Both the position numbers and the translations under genes were made by a program. A stretch of 15,771 bases of DNA from positions 1-15,771 of the forward strand of contig CAYTFK010000155.1 of assembly GCA_964436865.1 (NCBI GenBank). Direction: 5' to 3'. Source of the DNA: JAXGPP01 sp964436865. GTDB taxonomy: Bacteria; Planctomycetota; Planctomycetia; Pirellulales; Thermoguttaceae. The notes under the pieces were generated by a model. The model did no database searches and had not been told where the DNA came from. It was given only the letters and a program-made list of their open reading frames with translations. Shown here piece by piece: positions 1 to 7,368 of the stretch (the stretch's first letter is position 1; the number at the start of each line of letters is the position of its first letter).

Positions 1-47
1 CTACACCCTATCCTACACTCTTTCCCTACACGACGCTCTTCCGATCT
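1..47 (+). other. Illumina TruSeq adapter remnant (not genomic DNA)
   Basis: Positions 15-47 match the read-1 end of the Illumina TruSeq adapter exactly and finish with GCTCTTCCGATCT. Positions 1-6 (CTACAC) are the end of the P5 arm. Positions 7-14 (CCTATCCT) sit where the i5 index belongs and equal the TruSeq HT index D503. This is library-construction sequence that survived trimming and was assembled onto the contig end. Genomic sequence starts at position 48, and nothing upstream of it should be interpreted biologically. Confidence 0.98.
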
Positions 48-485
48 GTAGGAATCCAGGGCCACTGGAGCACGGGCCGCATCCCATACGACGCGCTGGA
101 CAAAGCGATCTCCGACTACGCCTCGCTGGGACTGGAGGTCAGCGTGACCGAGTTGGACGTGACCATCCGCGGCGCCTCGGGCGGTCAACTCGGCCCCGCT
201 TTCGGCGGTCGTGGATTCGGAGGCCGCAGGTTTGGCGGCGGCTCGCCCCCTTCGCCACAAGATCTGAAGACACAGGCGGATGACTATGCCAGGTTGTTCT
301 CGATCTTGATCAAGCACAGGGACGTGATCGAGCGAGTGACTTTCTGGGGCCTCAGCGACCGCCGCACCTGGCGATTTGGGCAGCACCCGCTGATCTTTGA
401 TTCCAACAACCAGCCAAAGCCGGCCTATGGAGCCATCGTCGACGCCGTACTGTCTTCGAATGCTGTCCCGACGGCGCCACAATAA
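48..485 (+). CDS. GH10 endo-1,4-beta-xylanase, C-terminal fragment (5' truncated by contig end)
   Basis: The frame is open from the adapter junction to TAA at 483-485, giving 145 visible residues. It opens with VGIQGHWSTGRIP, the (G)IQGH strand of glycoside hydrolase family 10. VTELDV follows at visible residues 33-38, and Glu35 is the expected catalytic nucleophile. The C-terminus has VTFWGLSD and PLIFDSNNQPKPAY, the usual last strand and substrate loop of GH10. The family cleaves internal beta-1,4-xylosidic bonds by a retaining mechanism. The acid/base Glu and any signal peptide lie in the missing part; full GH10 domains are about 300-350 residues. A Gly/Arg/Phe-rich segment (GGRGFGGRRFGGG) follows the nucleophile strand, an unusual loop insertion. 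The next gene starts 113 bp downstream on the same strand and encodes a CE1 esterase, supporting a xylan-degradation cluster. A GTG at 144 lies inside the domain and is not the real start. Confidence 0.9.
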   Translation, partial: VGIQGHWSTGRIPYDALDKAISDYASLGLEVSVTELDVTIRGASGGQLGPAFGGRGFGGRRFGGGSPPSPQDLKTQADDYARLFSILIKHRDVIERVTFWGLSDRRTWRFGQHPLIFDSNNQPKPAYGAIVDAVLSSNAVPTAPQ

Positions 486-520
486 TGCCGGCCTCGCATC
501 GGCCCCCCGCAACAATGGTG

Positions 521-532
521 AACTCGCGAGTT
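521..532. promoter_or_regulatory. 12-bp perfect palindrome between xylanase and esterase genes
   Basis: AACTCGCGAGTT is a perfect inverted repeat with no spacer, 67 bp upstream of the esterase ATG and 35 bp after the xylanase stop. Its place in the short gap between two same-strand genes would suit an operator for a dimeric repressor, but I see no convincing -35/-10 pair beside it. The assignment is positional only. Confidence 0.25.
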
Positions 533-598
533 TGCTGCGCATCGCAGCCAACAACTTCGTATATGGTTATCCGACTATAGCCGCCTGAAAGAACTCCC

Positions 599-2617
599 AT
601 GATGACACGATTGAAGTACTCCCTGTTGCTCTTGCTCACCGGACTGCTGAGCGTCGGCGCCGCCACTTCTGAGGGCCGTGCCCAGGAGCCACGCGGGTTT
701 GGCGGCCCCATCGAACTGAACCCGGACGACGTGCCGGCGTTTCCCGACCCGCCGGCCGGCTTTGATTCCGAGCGCGAAGGGATCCCGCACGGCCAAGTGG
801 AGATGGTGACCTACGACTCCAAATCGGTCGGGACCACCCGCACGATGCAAGTCTATACACCACCGGGCTACACACAAGACAAGAAGTACCCGGTGCTCTA
901 TCTCTTGCATGGCATTGGCGGCGACGAAACGGAGTGGCAGCGACTGGCCAGGCCGAACGTCATCCTCGACAACCTGATCGCCAGCGGCCAGGCCGAGCCG
1001 ATGATCATCGTGATGCCCAACGGCCGAGCCCAGAAGAACGACCGGGCCGAAGGCAACGTCTTTGCATCGGCGCCCGCATTTGCCGCCTTCGAAGAGGACT
1101 TGCTGAAGGACGTTATCCCGGCGATCGAGTCGCGCTACTCCGTCGCAGCCGACCGGGAGCACCGAGCGATTGCCGGGCTGTCGATGGGTGGCGGACAGTC
1201 GCTGAACTTTGGACTGGCGCACCTCGACACCTTCGCCTGGGTCGGCGGCTTCTCCTCCGCCCCCAACACCAAGCCGGCTAAGGAACTCGTGCCCGACACC
1301 GCAGCCGCGAAGGCCCAACTCAAGCTGCTCTGGCTCTCTTGCGGAAAGAGGGACGGCCTGATACGCGTCAGCCAGGGAGTTCATGCCTATCTCCGGGACA
1401 ATGGCGTCCCGCACATCTGGCACGTCGACGACAGTGCCCATGATCCTGTTCACTGGAAGAATAGTTTCTTCCACTTCGCCCAGCGAGTCTTCCGGTCACA
1501 ACCCCTTCCGGAGACCGCAGCGAGCGCCGCGCCGGCCGATGCGGGTGTTGCGGCTGCGCCGGTGGTGGAGGATTTTCAGCCCTCGTCGTTGAATCAGCCG
1601 GGCCAGCAGTATCCCCAGGTCAACTCGGAGCGTCGCGTTCGCTTCCGCATTGTTGCTCCCCAGGCCCAGAGCGTCGGCGTGAGCATTCGCGGAACGCAGT
1701 TGACCAAGGGCGAGGACGGCGCCTGGGTGGGCACGTCGCGGCCATTGGACGAAGGCTTTCACTACTACCACCTCACGATCGATGGGGGGACCTTCAACGA
1801 TCCCGGCACCTTGAACTTCTACGGTTCCACTCGTTGGGAAAGCGGCGTTGAGATCCCGGCCCACGATCAGGACTTCTATGCGCTGAAGGACGTCCCTCAC
1901 GGCCGGGTGCAACAGATCCTTTTCCCCTCGAAGAGCACTAACACGCAACGCCGTGCCTTTGTCTACACGCCACCCGAGTACGACAAGAACCTGGACGAAC
2001 GATACCCGGTGCTCTACCTGCAGCACGGCTGGGGCGAGGACGAAACCGCCTGGAGCAACCAGGGCCGGGCGAACCTGATCATGGACAACCTGATCGCCGA
2101 AGGGAAGATCCGGCCATTTCTGATTGTCATGACCTATGGCATGACCAACGAAGTCCGGTTCGGCGGCCTGGCCAGTTTCAGGATCGACCCATTCCAGACG
2201 GTTCTCGTCGACGAATTGATCCCCTACATCGACTCCAACTTCCGCACGCTCGCCGAGCAGCCTCATCGCGCCATGGCCGGCCTCTCCATGGGCGGAATGG
2301 AGACGAGGTTGATCACGCTGGCCAACCTCGACAAGTTCTCGCACATCGGGCTGTTCAGCGGCGGGAGCATCTCCCTGGACGACGTCAACAACACGCCCGG
2401 CTTCAAGGAGAACGTCAAGCTCGTATTCGTCAGCTACGGGAGCCGCGAGCTTGGTGACAACCGCGGTGGTCGTGGAGGCAATCCACAGGCGAACGCCGAC
2501 GCGCTGAAACAAGCCGGTATCAACAGCGTCTTCTATGTCTCCCAGGATACGGCCCACGAGTTTCAGAGCTGGCGGCGAAGCCTGCGCGAATTCGCGCCGC
2601 TGCTGTTCCGAGACTGA
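599..2617 (+). CDS. Secreted double-domain CE1 esterase (feruloyl/acetyl-xylan esterase type), CE1 - CBM48-like - CE1
   Basis: This is a 672-residue serine esterase of carbohydrate esterase family 1 (esterase D-like alpha/beta hydrolase), probably removing feruloyl or acetyl groups from xylan. Residues 1-28 form a signal peptide (MMTRLKYSLLLLLTGLLSVG, then polar residues ending GRA), with no lipobox Cys. The first CE1 domain spans about 60-300: YPVLYLLHG at 97-105, nucleophile Ser195 in GLSMGG, Asp252 in CGKRDG, His281 in SAHDPVHW. An Ala/Pro-rich linker covers about 301-335. A CBM48-like beta domain (VRFRIVAPQAQSVGVSI) covers about 345-415. The second CE1 domain spans about 425-672: YPVLYLQHG, Ser563 in GLSMGG, His653 in TAHEFQSWR. 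At the position of Asp252 the second domain has Glu617 (SYGSREL). CBM48-CE1 is a common single-esterase layout, so the N-terminal CE1 looks like an added copy. The start has a second ATG at 602 and only a weak upstream AAAGAA as ribosome site. It follows the xylanase gene and is convergent with the next gene. Confidence 0.88.
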   Translation: MMTRLKYSLLLLLTGLLSVGAATSEGRAQEPRGFGGPIELNPDDVPAFPDPPAGFDSEREGIPHGQVEMVTYDSKSVGTTRTMQVYTPPGYTQDKKYPVLYLLHGIGGDETEWQRLARPNVILDNLIASGQAEPMIIVMPNGRAQKNDRAEGNVFASAPAFAAFEEDLLKDVIPAIESRYSVAADREHRAIAGLSMGGGQSLNFGLAHLDTFAWVGGFSSAPNTKPAKELVPDTAAAKAQLKLLWLSCGKRDGLIRVSQGVHAYLRDNGVPHIWHVDDSAHDPVHWKNSFFHFAQRVFRSQPLPETAASAAPADAGVAAAPVVEDFQPSSLNQPGQQYPQVNSERRVRFRIVAPQAQSVGVSIRGTQLTKGEDGAWVGTSRPLDEGFHYYHLTIDGGTFNDPGTLNFYGSTRWESGVEIPAHDQDFYALKDVPHGRVQQILFPSKSTNTQRRAFVYTPPEYDKNLDERYPVLYLQHGWGEDETAWSNQGRANLIMDNLIAEGKIRPFLIVMTYGMTNEVRFGGLASFRIDPFQTVLVDELIPYIDSNFRTLAEQPHRAMAGLSMGGMETRLITLANLDKFSHIGLFSGGSISLDDVNNTPGFKENVKLVFVSYGSRELGDNRGGRGGNPQANADALKQAGINSVFYVSQDTAHEFQSWRRSLREFAPLLFRD

Positions 2618-2768
2618 GGGCGACCCCGCCCACACTGCCGGTCTCGAGCAACTCGACCCGCTCGCCAAACGCGTCAGCGGCCGTGATATTGTGGCACTCG
2701 CACCCAGGGGCCCGCATACCCCACGGCCAACGCCGGCGGGCCGCTGTAGCTCGGGCTGGCTGAAGCGC

Positions 2769-2782
2769 GGAGCTATAGCTCC
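2769..2782. repeat. 14-bp perfect palindrome in the convergent gap
   Basis: GGAGCTATAGCTCC is a perfect palindrome in the 241-bp gap between the ends of the esterase (+) and SWIM (-) genes. The gap is GC-rich and also holds a short GGGCG/CGCCC hairpin at 2618-2631, directly after the esterase stop. No U-tract follows either structure, so neither is a classical terminator, but the position between convergent genes fits a transcription-end or stability role. Confidence 0.25.
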
Positions 2783-2858
2783 CCTGCTCCGAGGTGGGCT
2801 GGCCCTTCTTGACGTAGCGGCGCTCGACGAATGCCCGAAGCGTCTGCCTCGGCAAGAC

Positions 2859-3917
2859 TTACGAGCGTTCCTTCAGGCTTTGCTTCTTCTTGCAGTTGCG
2901 GGAAGCCGACTTCCTGGCGTTCGTCGCTGCGCGCTGTCGCTTGACACCATGAGGGACAGATGCTTCCGCCGGCAATTCGGGTTCCGCAAGCGCGATGGCT
3001 GTCTTGACTCGCTTCGCCGCCGGCTTTGCAGCGGCCTTCTTCTTTGTCGGGCGAGATCGCGCGCGGGGCGGCGTGCCTGCTGCGGCGTCCGATCGCCGGG
3101 TGCGAGAGCGGGAAGGCTTGGTCGCCGTCGCTCGCTCGCTGCCGCTGGCCGGAGGGACTGACTCGGAGTCGGCTTCGGCATCGGAAGTGTGAATCTCGAT
3201 CCCGAAGACATCGGCCAATGCCCCGGCCGAAAGCCGCTTCGATTTGCCACGCGACGTGGCTTTTGCAACCGCCTGCTCGGCGTCGGCTGAGATGATCTCC
3301 TGATGGTCGACGCCGCGGAGGAGGAAGAGCATCTCGGGCTTGTGGTCGAGCCGCGCCCCGACGCCGTAGAGCACCGCGGCGACGTGTTTGCACATCGTAG
3401 CCCAATCCGGACAACTGCACTTCATTGAGATCTCGCCCGGCTGCGGAAAGAGCCCCTCCTTGCGGTCGGTGACCTGTTCCATCACCTGGTCGGAGAGACG
3501 TCCTTCGAGCAATTCGAGCAGCGAGCCGATCCGGCCGGCGCAGCGCGACTTGAGCGAATTCCATTTGGCCGGCGCGAGCGTCTTGATTTGGATCACCACG
3601 TCGTAGAGTTCGGACCCCGACACCTTGGCCTCAATCCGGCCCTTGCTGACGGCAAGGTGGCACACCGAGCCGTTGCGCGCGTATCGCTGCCCGCGGGGCA
3701 AGCGATTGGCGAAGTCGCTGAAGGATTCGAGGTGCTTGCACCAGGCCTCGCCCCAGAAGCTGCGGGCGATTTTGCGGCCCTCGATCGTGACGGGCTGGAT
3801 GTCGACCCCCTTCTTGCGGAGTCTGGCCATCTCGCTTAGCGCCTTGCGCCGGCGTTCGGCCACCGATACGTAGGGCGCCCATCCGCCGTAATATCCGCCG
3901 TATCCGTAGCGTGCCAT
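2859..3917 (-). CDS. SWIM zinc-finger protein with basic C-terminal tail
   Basis: This encodes 352 residues. The SWIM zinc-chelating motif CxCx(n)CxH is C167-S-C169-PDWATM-C176-K-H178. The domain binds zinc and mediates DNA or protein contacts; bacterial SWIM proteins are often encoded beside SNF2 ATPases, as here. The N-terminus is rich in Gly/Tyr (MARYGYGGYYGGWAPYVSVAER), followed by GRKIARSFWGEAWCKHLESFSDFANRLPRGQRYAR at 47-81, typical of bacterial SWIM proteins. Residues about 261-352 form a low-complexity Lys/Arg/Ala/Pro/Ser tail (TKKKAAAKPAAKRVK) resembling histone H1 tails, likely non-specific DNA binding. The ATG at 3917 is preceded by TGAGGATTGCC, so the Shine-Dalgarno GAGG overlaps the TGA of the SNF2 gene. 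The two genes are 8 bp apart and are probably translationally coupled. The reading frame stays open far upstream of the ATG, but there it is only a shadow of the SNF2 gene. Confidence 0.9.
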   Translation of the reverse strand: MARYGYGGYYGGWAPYVSVAERRRKALSEMARLRKKGVDIQPVTIEGRKIARSFWGEAWCKHLESFSDFANRLPRGQRYARNGSVCHLAVSKGRIEAKVSGSELYDVVIQIKTLAPAKWNSLKSRCAGRIGSLLELLEGRLSDQVMEQVTDRKEGLFPQPGEISMKCSCPDWATMCKHVAAVLYGVGARLDHKPEMLFLLRGVDHQEIISADAEQAVAKATSRGKSKRLSAGALADVFGIEIHTSDAEADSESVPPASGSERATATKPSRSRTRRSDAAAGTPPRARSRPTKKKAAAKPAAKRVKTAIALAEPELPAEASVPHGVKRQRAATNARKSASRNCKKKQSLKERS

Positions 3918-3925
3918 GGCAATCC

Positions 3926-6643
3926 TCACAGACTGGTCCGAGTGATATCGAGGGAAACGAAGCGGATCAGCTCCGCGTCGGTCATTTCGGTCAGCAGCCG
4001 TTCGGCGCCCCCTTCGAGCAGGTCGCTCGCCAACTGGCGTTTCTCTTCGATCAGGGAGTCGATGCGTTCTTCGACGGTTCCGCGGCAGACGAACTTGTGC
4101 ACGAGCACGTTGCGCCGCTGCCCGATGCGAAAAGCGCGGTCGGTCGCCTGGTTTTCGACGGCCGGATTCCACCAGCGGTCGAAATGGATTACATGCGATG
4201 CGGCCGTGAGATTCAAGCCCGTGCCGCCCGCCTTGAGCGAGAGCACGAAAAACGGCGGGCCGTCGTCGTTCTGGAACTGGTCGACGAGGGCCTGGCGCCG
4301 CTTCACCGCGGTGTCGCCGTGGAGGACGAGGCCCGGCCGGCCGAACACGCCGGCCAGCAGCGCGGCTAGCGGATCGGTCATCTCGCGGAACTGGGTAAAC
4401 ACGAGCGCCCGCTCTTGCCGCGAGGCGATTTCCTCGCAGATTTCGCTGAGCCGGATGAACTTGCCGCTGTCTTCCGCAGCGAAACGGCCGTCGCCCAGCA
4501 GATGGCTGGGATGATTGCAGAGTTGCTTGAAACGCATGAGGTAGGCCAGCACCGCACCGCGCCGCTTGATGCCCTCGACGTTGTTGAGCAGATCGGCGAG
4601 TTCCTGGACCATGTTGGCGTAGAGGGCCGCCTGCCGCTTGCTGAGGCCGCAGAACGCCTGCACTTCGATCTTCTCGGGCAGGTCGTCGATGATTCGCCGA
4701 TCGGTCTTCAGCCGCCGCAGGATGTAGGGCTGCACCAGGGCGCGGAGCGGGGCGTAGCGATGGTTTTCGCGCTGGTCGAGTTGCTTGACGAACTGCTTGA
4801 ATTTGGCGGCCGACCCCAGCAGGCCGGGGCAGAGGAAGTCGAACAGTGACCAGAGGTCCGAGAGCCGGTTCTCGACCGGGGTTCCGGTCAGGGCGATGCG
4901 CGCCTCGGCTCGGATCTGCTTGACCGCCTTCGTCTGCCGGGCCGAGGGGTTCTTGATTGCCTGGGCCTCGTCGATGACGACGAGCTTCCACGCGCGTTTT
5001 GTGAGCCACGATTGGCGGAGCAGCATGCCGTAGGTCGTCGCCACGACGTCGACGCCGCGGAGCGCCGTCGCCGGGTCGGCCGCCAGGCGGTCGAGTTCGT
5101 CCTTGGGCATCTCGGCCGGATGAACGAATGCGGCGCGGAGCGCGGGAGTGAAGCGCGCCATCTCGGCGCGCCAATTAGCCAGCAGCGAAGCCGGCAGCAC
5201 CAGCAGCGAGGGCTTGCCCGCCTCTCGCCGCAGTGCCAGGATCAGGGCCAGTACCTGGAGCGTCTTGCCCAGGCCCATGTCGTCGGCCAGGCACGCGCCC
5301 AACCCGAGGCCGGAGAGGAACCGCAGCCAGCGGACACCCGTCTCCTGATAGGGCCGCAAGGTGGCTTTCAAGTTGCCGTCGGCGGCCAGCGGGTCGAGAT
5401 TCTCGGGGCTGCGCATCTTGGACAATAGATCGCCAAGCCACTGGCCGGCCTCGACAAACGACCACGAGCGATCGTCAGACACCTGATCGCCGCCAGCCGG
5501 GCTATCGGCAGCCAAATCGGCGGGCACGCCCGCCAGCAACCGCATGCCTTCGATGAACGACACCCCGTCGCCGGCTTCCTGCTGCACCTGTTTCCAGTGA
5601 TCGAGGGCCTCCTGGAGTTTCTGGCGATCGACCTCGATCCACTGTCCGCGCAACAGCACCAACCCGTCTTCTGCTGCCAGCAGTTGCCGCCATTCGGCGT
5701 CGCTGAGCGACTCATCGCCTAGCGCGACGGAGACTTTGAAGTCGAGCATGCCGCTGGCATCGAATTTCTTCTGTCGCGTCTGGCCGATAGTGACACCGAC
5801 GCGGGGCCGCGGGCGTTTCTTCCACCAATCGGGCATGCGGACGAGAATGCCGCTCTCCTCGAGCAGCGGGATGTCCTTGAGAAACCGATAGGCCTCGCGC
5901 GGCGTCCACGCCAGCGGATGATACAGGTCGCCTGATTCGACCAGTTCCCGGACGAGCGAGCTCTGCTGGGACGCGCGGTGCACGGGCGAAAGCAACCGCA
6001 CCAGGGCCGCCTTGTTCTTTGCGCCGGCCGATTCTCGCAGTGCCTGGCTGAGCGGCTGGTACTGCACGCGGGACGCACCGCCCATGGCGGGTGCATAGGT
6101 GGCCAGAAAGGCGAACGGGTGGCGCTCATCGCGGCGGTTCTCGGCCAGATGAAAACACACTCGGCCCACCTGGTGCCAAAGCGGGGCACGGCGGCGGAGG
6201 AATCCGACGAGGCCGTCGCCCGATTTGGATATCTCGCCGCGGACCCAGGTGTCGAGGCTTTCCCAGACGGCCACGAGCGCAGAGGGGTTGAGATACTCCG
6301 CGCCTTGCATGGGCGGAGCGCTCTGGATCCATGCCGAAAGCTCGGCCAGATCGGGCGGAGCGACCGGCTCAACTGCCGCGCCGGCGGACTCCGGCGTATG
6401 GCACAGCGCGGTCAGGTACTTGCCGGCCAATTCACGCCAGTATGCGAAGGAGGCAGGCAGCGGTCCGTCGAATGTTTCGGCCGCCAGGAGGAACAGCCCC
6501 TCGTCTTGGCTGGTCGCGAAGACATCGGCCACGCGCCGGAGGCGCCGATCGGCTTGCATATCTGACGAGGGCTCGGGCCCACCGGCATCGGTGGTGGATC
6601 GATCCAGCGTTATCCGACCCGAGGGGGTGAAAGCCAACTCCAT
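3926..6643 (-). CDS. SNF2/RapA-family DEAD/DEAH-like ATPase (Swi2/Snf2 helicase-type translocase)
   Basis: With the ATG at 6643 this is 905 residues. An in-frame GTG at 6685 would add 14; I prefer the ATG because the added residues look non-conserved, though neither start has a strong ribosome site. The N-terminal half (about 1-420) includes the bacterial SNF2-associated region at about 280-350 (GVTIGQ... LSDAEWRQLL... GLVLLRGQWIEVD). The C-terminal half has all the superfamily 2 motifs: I (ADDMGLGKT, Lys460), II (DEAQ, 558-561), III (LTGTPVEN, 585-592), IV (RALVFTQF, 745-752), V (KAGGTGLNLT, about 804-813) and VI (QATDRAFRIGQ, 832-842). These enzymes use ATP to translocate on double-stranded DNA and displace bound proteins; they do not normally unwind strands. 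All key residues are present, so it should be active. It is the first gene of an operon with the SWIM protein, its likely DNA- or target-binding partner. The physiological substrate is not evident from the sequence. Confidence 0.93.
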   Translation of the reverse strand: MELAFTPSGRITLDRSTTDAGGPEPSSDMQADRRLRRVADVFATSQDEGLFLLAAETFDGPLPASFAYWRELAGKYLTALCHTPESAGAAVEPVAPPDLAELSAWIQSAPPMQGAEYLNPSALVAVWESLDTWVRGEISKSGDGLVGFLRRRAPLWHQVGRVCFHLAENRRDERHPFAFLATYAPAMGGASRVQYQPLSQALRESAGAKNKAALVRLLSPVHRASQQSSLVRELVESGDLYHPLAWTPREAYRFLKDIPLLEESGILVRMPDWWKKRPRPRVGVTIGQTRQKKFDASGMLDFKVSVALGDESLSDAEWRQLLAAEDGLVLLRGQWIEVDRQKLQEALDHWKQVQQEAGDGVSFIEGMRLLAGVPADLAADSPAGGDQVSDDRSWSFVEAGQWLGDLLSKMRSPENLDPLAADGNLKATLRPYQETGVRWLRFLSGLGLGACLADDMGLGKTLQVLALILALRREAGKPSLLVLPASLLANWRAEMARFTPALRAAFVHPAEMPKDELDRLAADPATALRGVDVVATTYGMLLRQSWLTKRAWKLVVIDEAQAIKNPSARQTKAVKQIRAEARIALTGTPVENRLSDLWSLFDFLCPGLLGSAAKFKQFVKQLDQRENHRYAPLRALVQPYILRRLKTDRRIIDDLPEKIEVQAFCGLSKRQAALYANMVQELADLLNNVEGIKRRGAVLAYLMRFKQLCNHPSHLLGDGRFAAEDSGKFIRLSEICEEIASRQERALVFTQFREMTDPLAALLAGVFGRPGLVLHGDTAVKRRQALVDQFQNDDGPPFFVLSLKAGGTGLNLTAASHVIHFDRWWNPAVENQATDRAFRIGQRRNVLVHKFVCRGTVEERIDSLIEEKRQLASDLLEGGAERLLTEMTDAELIRFVSLDITRTSL

Positions 6644-6787
6644 TCGGTGCCATCCATGTACGCGGCAGCTCAACGGTGCCGGCACGAATCATTAGCGATT
6701 CCGCTTTGAGGACGCCGTCGAACGAGGCCGATCGTACCGCGGTGCGGCCGGGCTGACACCGACCCTGACCGCGGCAAATCTCCAATG

Positions 6788-6816
6788 AGTATAAAGGCGA
6801 CTATGGAAGGTTGTAA
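6788..6816 (-). promoter_or_regulatory. Candidate sigma70-type promoter for the SNF2-SWIM operon
   Basis: Read on the minus strand, TTACAA (6811-6816) is followed by a 17-bp spacer and TATACT (6788-6793). The -10 box matches the consensus at 5 of 6 positions and the -35 at 3 of 6. Transcription would start near 6780, giving an untranslated leader of about 137 nt before the ATG at 6643. The surrounding DNA is GC-rich, so this AT-rich pair stands out, but the weak -35 keeps confidence moderate. Confidence 0.4.
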
Positions 6817-6891
6817 GAGGTCAAAGACCCCGCAGAAGGGAACGCCGGCATGTTTCGTCTGCTCGGATGGTCGGGTCCATCACGCCGTGAT

Positions 6892-7368
6892 TCAACTTCT
6901 TTCCCGCATTTTCCGCATCGTGCAACGCTCGCACCAGTAATTGTCTCCCTGAGTCGAGTATCCTTCCATGCCGAGCCGGATTACCTTGCCGCAATCGGTG
7001 CAGTGAGTCGGCTCGTACTCGGGCGGGTTGGGCAGCTTCTCGAAGTTGTATTCGTTCGTGCCGTACCAGACGTACATCTCGGTCTCGAATGCCTCGCGGC
7101 ACTTCGGGCAGTCCTTCCAGTCGCCGGGGTGGCCCTCGCCGTGATGGTAGCCGCAGAGAGTGTAGCGGCGGTGATTCCGGCTGCAACTGTTCCGAGCGTA
7201 GGTAAACATCACGTACTCGTGCTCGTCGTCACATATCCATGACCCGCAGCACTCGGTCTTCGTGAGGTTCTTCGTCTTCCCGCATAGACCGCAACGGGCG
7301 CCACTCTGTTGCGGCGATTGCCGAGTTGGTTTCCGTTTGCGGGCAGTGGCTTTCTTCTTGGCTGCCAT
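6892..7368 (-). CDS. Conserved Cys-rich zinc-binding protein of unknown function
   Basis: This encodes 158 residues with 13 cysteines. A basic N-terminal tail (MAAKKKATARKRKPTRQ) precedes four CxxC pairs: CGLC (26-29), CPKC (87-90), CTDC (123-126) and CERC (146-149). There are also Cys40, 41, 46, 62 and 72 and several His (50, 66, 75, 76, 80). The last two pairs, 20 residues apart, look like a zinc ribbon or LIM-like knuckle. Other conserved-looking blocks are TKTECCGSWICDDEHEYV, SCSRNHRRYTLCGYHHGEGH and YGTNEYNFEKLPNPPEYEPT. I recall similar uncharacterised proteins in diverse bacteria but know no assigned function. Zinc binding is inferred from the spacing; a role with nucleic acid is suggested only by the basic tail. 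The ATG is well supported by GGGGGA seven bases upstream. It points the same way as the SNF2 operon, but the operon's promoter lies between them, so it is probably a separate unit. Confidence 0.8.
   Translation of the reverse strand: MAAKKKATARKRKPTRQSPQQSGARCGLCGKTKNLTKTECCGSWICDDEHEYVMFTYARNSCSRNHRRYTLCGYHHGEGHPGDWKDCPKCREAFETEMYVWYGTNEYNFEKLPNPPEYEPTHCTDCGKVIRLGMEGYSTQGDNYWCERCTMRKMRERS

Noticed and set aside
1496..2668. 390-residue minus-strand open frame
   Set aside because: It is antisense to the esterase second half and linker, whose sense frame has clear CE1 and CBM48-like motifs.
3918..5174. Long minus-strand open frame continuing upstream of the SWIM gene, suggesting a 771-residue protein
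   Set aside because: It is an alternate frame of the SNF2 gene; its translation is Arg/Pro/Gly-rich with no domain. The SWIM start at 3917 has a good ribosome site and a family-like N-terminus.
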